Shown here in pieces: positions 57,157-64,000 of a DNA stretch of 64,000 nt. The stretch is from the NCBI RefSeq assembly GCF_037975245.1, contig NC_092574.1, positions 18,624,713-18,688,712 on the forward strand. The letters run 5' to 3'. The translations under genes and the position numbers were made by a program. The notes under the pieces are model-generated. The model did no database searches. It had not been told where the DNA came from and worked only from the letters and a program-made list of their open reading frames with translations. The DNA comes from Apostichopus japonicus. Its lineage: Eukaryota; Echinodermata; Holothuroidea; Aspidochirotida; Stichopodidae. How positions within the stretch are numbered: position 1 is the first letter of the stretch; each line of letters opens with the position of its first letter.

Positions 57157-59740
57157 TCAGCAAAGCTTTTGAAATCTGCTTCGGTGTTGTTTTATGGCAT
57201 CCTCATTGTTCGGATGAACATAGGAGCTTGCAAGGGGTGGGGGCTCTTTTCTGACAGGAACAGGACACTCCTCTCCCAGAGTTCCACTTCTGCAGAAGTT
57301 GTTGCAAGCAGTCAAGAAGTTCCCATACATAATCTGTAGAATAGTAAAGATATGAAGAATAATATAATAATAGTTCATAAAAACATACCATTTAGATAGA
57401 GGCATTCCAATCACTCCATTTCGGTCAATAGGCATGGCACAGTTGTCGGTCAAGTCTTTGGATGCCCAACTAAGGCGACAGCTGAGTACACCTCAATTGG
57501 TGTGGATACATGGGTCAGGTTTTACCTGACAACTTGTGCCTGAACAATTCCAATATATTTTTTACTGATTACAACAAAAACCCTACACCTGTTTGTGCAC
57601 CTAATATTATGGATTATGTAATCTTCAGCAGGATGTGTGGTCATTGTCTCAGTAGCTTAACCACTGATTATGTAGTAAAGTAAACATGTGGACAGAGTAA
57701 CATCCTGTCCCATCCCCTTGTAATCCATGGTAAAAGAGTGTATAAGATGCAACTTTCACCATTTGTATTCAGTAGCAGATATCCAGCCAAGTGAAGATAT
57801 AATATACTCTGTTAAATCCAACTACTTGTTTGTGCCTTTATTTCTTGTTCACATACAGCTGTGACAACTCTACCACATACAGTATGTATATGCTAATTGA
57901 AGTAAAGACTGATGGCCTCACCACACATTCCAGACTGCCCCACAGTGTTGGTGTCAAAATTAATAATGATCCTCTTTCCAGAAAGTTATGGCACCAATTG
58001 ATTTTCCAGACTAATCTACTGTCAATCTTGAAAATTACCTTGAAGGGTCATCTTTGTCATGTTCAGATGAGTTAACTGATGGAGTGTAGTCCGGACTACC
58101 TGGCGGTTTTTCGGTGTATCCCGATGTGGATGCCACAGCAGCAGACGGACCATCATCGCCACTGTGAGATGGCCCTGGTTGCTTTGATGGTGTTCTTGTC
58201 TCTGTTGGTCCAGTCAGCAACTTCAATGGTGGTAGGGGGACCAGTGAACACTGGACTTCTACATGTGTTACATTCACTGAAAATTAGAATAAACGCTTAT
58301 TATACCACACACATATAGTAGGCTGCTCTTGGACAGGGGTCAGCTGCCTAGATGGTTCACTTATCTTTTCTGAAGGAGAGCATATCCTCCTGCTTTATGT
58401 GGCTGCAAAAATATGGGCCACTCACACCATGAGCATTGCAAATGACTTCAGCTTGGTTTCATATAGTATAACTACAATGTAATCTCCCTTCTCTCAGTAA
58501 CTATAGCTGTAGCCTTTATATTTTCCTGTGAAGCCATCAAGTATAGCCTCCTCAACCACTCTCGTCAGGCAGGCGGATATGATGGATAAAATACAATGTA
58601 TATTATCCCCTAGTCAGCCTGCCCGATGTGCAGTTTTAATTGCTATTTTGCTTTCAACGAGTACTGTTTCTAAAATTTTGGCCCCTGTACTCACTTCTGC
58701 TATAGAATACTCTATAGATGTATGAAAGTTTTCCATTCTTCCTTGTATTATCCTAGCTTACACTTCTCTACCACATTTTCTCCCCCCAACCCCCCTGCCT
58801 CCTTTTTGTCTGGTAGCTTGCCCCCCCCCCATATACATGCCTCAATGTTTTACTGGTGGAGATTCCTTGTATCCCGTTCAAAACTGGCTACTTAAATCTT
58901 TAATGCCTGTCACCACCCTCCCCCCCCCCCTTACTTTCCCAACTGTTTTTCGGTAATTACAAGCACATGTATATAAGATCATGCTACCTTTAGATGGAGA
59001 TGTACATTCTGCAGAATCCTGCCTTTATTTTCACTGCAGTTGGTTGGGGAACAGCTTCTAGATTAATCTAAGTATTGAAAATTGGGAAAGAAAATAACAA
59101 GGAAGTTATGAAAGTTCATTTAAGAAAGTAGTTTGATATGTTTGAAAGTACCTGTCACAAGCGTTTTCTCTTGCAACAAAAATTGCAGCTCTACCAAAAA
59201 AATGGCAAAATATAAGGATGTCATTTACTGTGAAACATATGAGCTATGACTCTGAGTATATAGATAGGTGGGAGCACATTATAATATTGGGCAAAATGAC
59301 ATGTAAACATCTTATGCTTGTTATTCTGGATTTTTCATGATGTACCACAAATGAAAGTTAATATAGCCCTAGCCTACGCCTAACTTTATCGTCGCCATAC
59401 CTAATTTAGGGCCTAACTAACTGAACGAAATTATAAGAATTAGCCTACTGTAAGATAGTAATAATACCAAGTTAGTTATTGTTGTAGTAGGCCTAGGCCA
59501 GAAAATACACTTACTCTTTTCCGATCCAGCTTCGCAACTACTGGTCTACTTGTTTCTATATCTCCTCGAGATTTGAAGATACTTTCTCCAAATAGAGAAG
59601 GAACGGCATTGTCTTGTAGACGGCGAGCCGTTGGTGTTCCAAGTCCAAGTTGCGCGGATAGGCGATAGGAATCGAAACTTTAACTGGTGAAGGGCGCACT
59701 GCACACATAAGATTCGCTCGAAGGTCCAAGCCAATCTTTA
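57157..59740 (-). pseudogene. THAP-domain transposase remnant, catalytic core missing
   Basis: Minus-strand pieces are as follows. Exon 59740-59515 carries the second half of a THAP zinc finger: DWLGPSSESYVCSAPF, then after a TAA at 59682-59680, SFDSYRLSAQLGLGTPTA and the typical closing LQDNAVPSLF. The expected C-x2-H is C-x2-P, so the zinc ligand His is lost. Exon 58276-58039 is a polar linker with GPSHSGDDGPSAAVAST and SPDYTPSVNSS. The terminal exon 57333-57157 ends PPPLASSYVHPNNEDAIKQH plus RSRFQKLC and a stop, resembling the C-terminus of THAP/Kolobok-type transposases. Its first half reads better in another frame (DYVWELLDCLQQLL), implying a frameshift. The several-hundred-residue DDE core that should lie between linker and C-terminus is absent from the 700 bases available. 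Confidence 0.7.
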
Positions 59741-60083
59741 CTTATAGGCAGCTAGGCTGGCTGAGTGCACTGGTACTAAGCTATCGCTGTATACAGTGTT
59801 TGACGAACACGAAACTTTCTTGTACAGTTGTGCACCCATTCTCATCTGATATTTTGTTTACTGTTCGTGACGTATTGTTTACGGCTTTGATCTCCGTTAG
59901 CATATTAGGCATACTTAGTTTTGGTAACATTGGCGGTTCCCTCCGTGACGTCATTATCTTTCGGAATTAGCTTGGTTATTAACTTAATTAAAACAGAAAA
60001 GAAACAATTGTGGAACTCCAAATTTGGAATATAGGGTTTTGATATGTAGCTTTTCAATTTGTGTAAGTTTGAAGGAAATCTGT

Positions 60084-60100
60084 TACGTGTCACTTGACCT
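60084..60100 (-). repeat. Right terminal inverted repeat
   Basis: 17 bases ending CTTGACCT directly before TTAA; inverse partner of 53941-53957. Confidence 0.9.
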
Positions 60101-60104
60101 TTAA

Positions 60105-61534
60105 GCAGTCAGTCATAACTTCCACCAAAATACTAAGAGCAGTGGATAATCAAAAATACAATGCAGCTTTTTGTTATTTATTTTCCAATTGTTACTATCA
60201 CAACTCAAAAAGTTCTTCATAAGAAAACCATTTAAATTTAATGTTTAATTTAAAAAGACTACAATAACATCTTATTTAATTATGACATACTGAGTACTAT
60301 AAACCTACAGTAATAAAATGAGGCATTAAAATATCTCACTAGTTGGGTACCTGCTAGGAAATTTTGTCAAAATTAGAAAATAAATCTATAGGAACTGCCT
60401 GCTTCTGTCCATAGTAGGTGGCTTTAACTTTTATGTTCTTGTTTATTTTCTAAAAAGTTAAAAATATCCATTCAGCCAACTTCCTTGAATTACGCTCCTA
60501 GGTCCTTATAACAGTATTAATCCTGTGACGGCACATGAAATCCAGGACTGCCCTCTGAAATCAGGGACGTCTAGTCATCATGACGTGGATGGTCCCAGTC
60601 TTTTTCATTAAATAACATTACGCTCAGTGACCAAATCCATTCAAATTTCCTGTCACTTCTGATTTGATATCATCAAGGCTATTGTAAGTTTTGGAACATT
60701 TTAAGACATGCTATAATGATGGGATCAAGATTCCATACTATTAAGTACTGCACATACACAAGATAAGGTAATATCAGTTGTTGTTTGAAGTTTGGCTAAG
60801 TCTTAAACTCAATTCCAGGCATTCTTTGTAGCACTTGATCAACAGTGGTCTATAAGATAGTACTGTGTGGTTTACCTTTTTCTTTAAACGTTAGGGTTTG
60901 CTTTGAACAATGCAGTCACAAGCCTTTAAATATATGCAAACTGTCGTGGGCAAAAGCCTAAAAGGGTTGACGATCTTCCTACACGACAATCGTGAACATA
61001 ATTGCTTTTGTTTCAAATGCAAACATTTTCTTTGCCAATCTGGCCCAATAGACGGCCAAATGGGAGCTGAATTTCTGCCCACCCAGTAACCTCCCTGGTT
61101 ACTGTTAGTTGTATTTTGTAAAATCTGGAGCATAGGCCGATCCTGTTGCTGGGTATCAGAGTAAGGGGTTTCCCCTTCCCACCCCCCCCTTACACATTGG
61201 CGTATAACCTTACTTTGGCGTACGCGGTTGATAGTGTATACATTACGATTGCCTAATAATAGTCTCAGGCCTAACGTGGTATATACAGTATAACTTATAA
61301 GTGAATAAATCTAGCGTAGGTTAGGTAGGATGGTGACTTCGAAGTTCGGCCACTTAAGACTTAAAACACCCCAAAACTAAATCTTCTGGTCTAAATCACC
61401 AGAAAATATACTTCATATGGTGGGAGAATTGTGTTTTAGTACGATACACGGCCAAACTTTCTTTCCTGCAAACTGTTTTCACGTTGTTTTCCAAGAAAAT
61501 TCTTCGTGATTGTGGAACTGGTATTTCTTGCTAG
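60105..61534. other. Spacer right of the transposon
   Basis: AT-rich with no recognised gene. An inverted copy of the cgaagttcgg word at 61340 suggests a second, more decayed relative of the element that follows. Confidence 0.35.
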
Positions 61535-61810
61535 AGTATTGCGAAGTTCGGACACGCAACCTACAGTGTGGCGCTGGTAAAAATTGGTGGCGCTGTTGCT
61601 CTTTCAGTAATTATAACAGACTTCATAGATCTTCGTCATTTTATTGACAAATATGTAAGTAATTTCTTGCACACGGGTCATTTTGGAGAGAAAATAACTG
61701 TAGCTTCGTACTTTTTGGTGAAATTTGGCTCTTCCTGTAGGTTTTCATGGTGAAAATCGTGTATTTCTTAGGGTGCCCGAACTTCGCAGTATGGCGAACT
61801 TCGCAATACT
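61535..61810. mobile_element. MITE-like inverted-repeat element
   Basis: AGTATTGCGAAGTTCG at 61535-61550 is matched exactly in inverse at 61795-61810, and a second inverse word cccgaacttcgcagtat lies just inside the right end. 276 bases, no coding capacity, no clear target duplication. Confidence 0.65.
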
Positions 61811-62223
61811 GACTATACTAGGCTGAATCTCAGTCACACTACTTGTACATAGCCTAACACTACAGAACGGTAAAGGACACCACACGAAATTGATATGGCC
61901 TGGCCTAACATTAGGCCTAGAGGCTAGACTAGATTTAATGCACCATTTCACTTTTCGGTAAAGTTAGCAGAATTTATTTGAAAATACGATTTAGGTCATT
62001 TTCATTTACCACCACGTGTGAGAAGACTTCTATTAACGAGGCCCAACATCTTGCTGAACGGTTTACTACAACGAGTTTGTTTGGAGAAACGCCTGTCGAC
62101 AGCTAGAGGCCTAAGCTTAGTACTCAGAATATACAGTCGCCACCAACATCAGACAATAACACTATATTACACACTATAACGGTTTATCACAACAGCGGGC
62201 AAATGTGCAACTTATCACGCAAG

Positions 62224-63613
62224 TATGGCAAGCCATTTTCTTTTTTATTCAGTATTTATTGATATCAACAATTATTTAATGATATCAACAATTATTTAAT
62301 GATATCATGAATTATTTCATGATATCTGAAATTGTTTTAATGATATGTACGTCATATTTGATGATATCATTAATTGGTGCAATTATTGATATCATTATTT
62401 TATTTGATGATATCATGATATCAAGAATTGAATTTGTGATATCTTAAAATAGATGAACTATTATAGATATCAATAATTCACTTCAAGATATCATAAATTC
62501 AATTTCAGATATCTGTATTTAAATTAATGATATCAAAAAGTATGACGTACATATCACGAATTCGGCCATATTTAATGATATCATAAATTCCAATTATTGA
62601 TATCATCAAATATGGCGTACATATCACGAATTCGGCCATATTTAATGATATCATTAATTCGAATTTTTGATATCATAAATTCCAATTAATGATATCATCA
62701 AATATGGCGTATATATCACGAATTCGGCCATATTTAATGATATCATCAATTACGCCCTCAGTTTGAGCGCCTGGGATTATGTGGCGGGAAGTACAGTGCA
62801 GTGCGGTTAGTGCATTATATTCTGTCTAGAACTGATTGAGCTTCAATCCCCGCCATATTAAGAGCAGTTTTACGTATTGAGCCTACCGTATAACTAATGT
62901 AATGTATACTGCACTGCACTAGACCCATACCAACTACCACCAGCTTAGTTCCATAAGGCCTATGTACGGATGAGTTACTGAGACTACGCCGTATAACCAG
63001 ACATATCGCAGCCATATTTAATGATATCATTAAATATGGCCGAATTCTTGATATGTACGTCATAATTGTTGATATCATTAAATCGAATTAGTGATATGTA
63101 CATATCATTAATTCGAATTAGTGATATCAGTAAATATGACGTCATATTTACTGATATCACTAATTCGAATTAATGATATGTACATATCACTAATTCGAAT
63201 TAGTGATATCAGTAAACATGACGTAATATTTCATGATATCAGTAATTCGAATTAGTGATATGTACATATCACCAATTCGAATTAGTGATATCAGTAAATA
63301 TGACGTCATATTTGTTGATATCATTAAATCGAATTAGTGATATGTACATATCACCAATTCGAATTAGTGATATGTACATATCACAAATACATTTAAAGAT
63401 ATCTTTAAATCATTTCTTGATATCACTAATTCATTTAATGATATCAATAAATTAATTATTGATATCAAGAAATGAACTGAATTAATGATATCATTAATTG
63501 ATTTAATGATATCAACAATTCGAATTCTTGATATCAACAATTGATTTAATGATGTCATCAAATAATTAAAGATATCATTAAATATTGAATAAAAAGTAAA
63601 ACGGCTTGCCATA
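62224..63613. mobile_element. Foldback element of GATATC palindromic repeats
   Basis: The ends are inverted: TATGGCAAGCC at 62224-62234 and GGCTTGCCATA at 63603-63613, with similarity continuing inward through ttttattca to ttgatatc. CGCAAG borders both sides (62218-62223 and 63614-63619) as a likely target duplication. Each arm is a dense array of words such as aattcgaattagtgatatca, atttaatgatatcatcaa and gtgatatgtacatatcac, with GATATC every 15-30 bases. The central 240 bases (about 62760-63000) are unique. There is no transposase. Confidence 0.85.
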
Positions 63614-63619
63614 CGCAAG

Positions 63620-64000
63620 AGCAATAGCTGGGTTCTTCTATTTTATTTTTTATTTACATTAATGGAGGTAGGCTATTTGTGGGACCTGAACAACCAGAAA
63701 AGAGAAGAGACACTCCACATTCACGACGTGTCATGGGTCCACCATCGGAAACAATTATTTCTTGACCAAAAAGCAAAAATGACCATTAACATCACTACCG
63801 CCGTTTCAAACTCGAGAACATCCTAAATTTAAGCAAAAGAGCCTACAAAATACACACTCAGCGGGGTAGACAGTAGAGAGATAGACAGGTAGATCATCGG
63901 CGGGCAACTTTTTTACTGGGGTGCCAAATTTATGACGTCCGATATCCTGGCGGGCAGCGCGAACATTAAAGCAGGTTTTTCTAATGTCCACCACCGCCAC
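63620..64000. other. Right edge
   Basis: Less AT-rich sequence with an open minus-strand frame running off the window edge. I do not recognise it, and splice borders cannot be judged here. Confidence 0.3.

Larger units (their letters stand above)
53941..60100. mobile_element. Kolobok-like DNA transposon, 6.16 kb, decayed
   Basis: The terminal inverted repeats are AGGTCAAGCGACACGTA (53941-53957) and the inverse of AGGTCAAGTGACACGTA (60084-60100), with one mismatch in 17. TTAA flanks both ends exactly (53937-53940 and 60101-60104), as expected of a TTAA target duplication. Subterminal tgacgtcacgg boxes lie inverted at 54082 and 59943. Inside are two convergent decayed genes: a P2X7 C-terminal-domain gene on plus and a THAP-domain protein on minus. 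TTAA duplications plus a THAP-type transposase are features of the Kolobok superfamily; piggyBac also uses TTAA but lacks THAP. Confidence 0.85.

Overview
The window is AT-rich animal nuclear DNA: split genes with GT-AG introns, AATAAA signals, many minisatellites and many small transposons. Foldback elements built from short tandem repeats, tRNA-derived SINEs, numerous taggcctag-type promoter stretches and the overall gene style suggest an invertebrate deuterostome, most likely an echinoderm. I cannot name the species from sequence alone.

Left to right: positions 95-2801 (+) hold the last four coding exons of HPF1, the histone PARylation factor that completes the PARP1/2 active site; its 5' end lies outside the window. 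Positions 9596-17096 (+) hold nine exons of LIAS, mitochondrial lipoyl synthase; only the start of the targeting-peptide exon is unresolved. Between these two genes lie a 27-bp minisatellite and a 1 kb foldback element. Positions 21512-40432 (-) hold a complete 18-exon HSPA4/HSP110 chaperone gene (883 codons by my splicing), convergent with LIAS and with a TATA box and heat-shock element just upstream of its start. The LIAS-HSPA4 gap carries a 16-bp minisatellite and a 140-bp tandem array.

From about 41 kb on, the sequence is accessory. 41.1-44.9 kb is a nest of small terminal-inverted-repeat elements with long G/C runs. 45.3-52.3 kb (-) reads as a two-exon gene for a 63-residue single-pass membrane protein that I do not recognise. 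53937-60104 is a TTAA-flanked, 6.16 kb DNA transposon with 17-bp terminal inverted repeats. It carries two decayed convergent genes: a P2X7 C-terminal ('ballast') domain gene on + and a THAP-domain transposase, lacking its catalytic core, on -. 62.2-63.6 kb is a second foldback element made of GATATC-rich palindromic repeats.

The three conserved genes are ordinary housekeeping genes (ADP-ribosylation, lipoate synthesis, protein folding) with no evident functional link. The most unusual content is the Kolobok-like transposon carrying a ballast-domain gene, followed by the two foldback elements.
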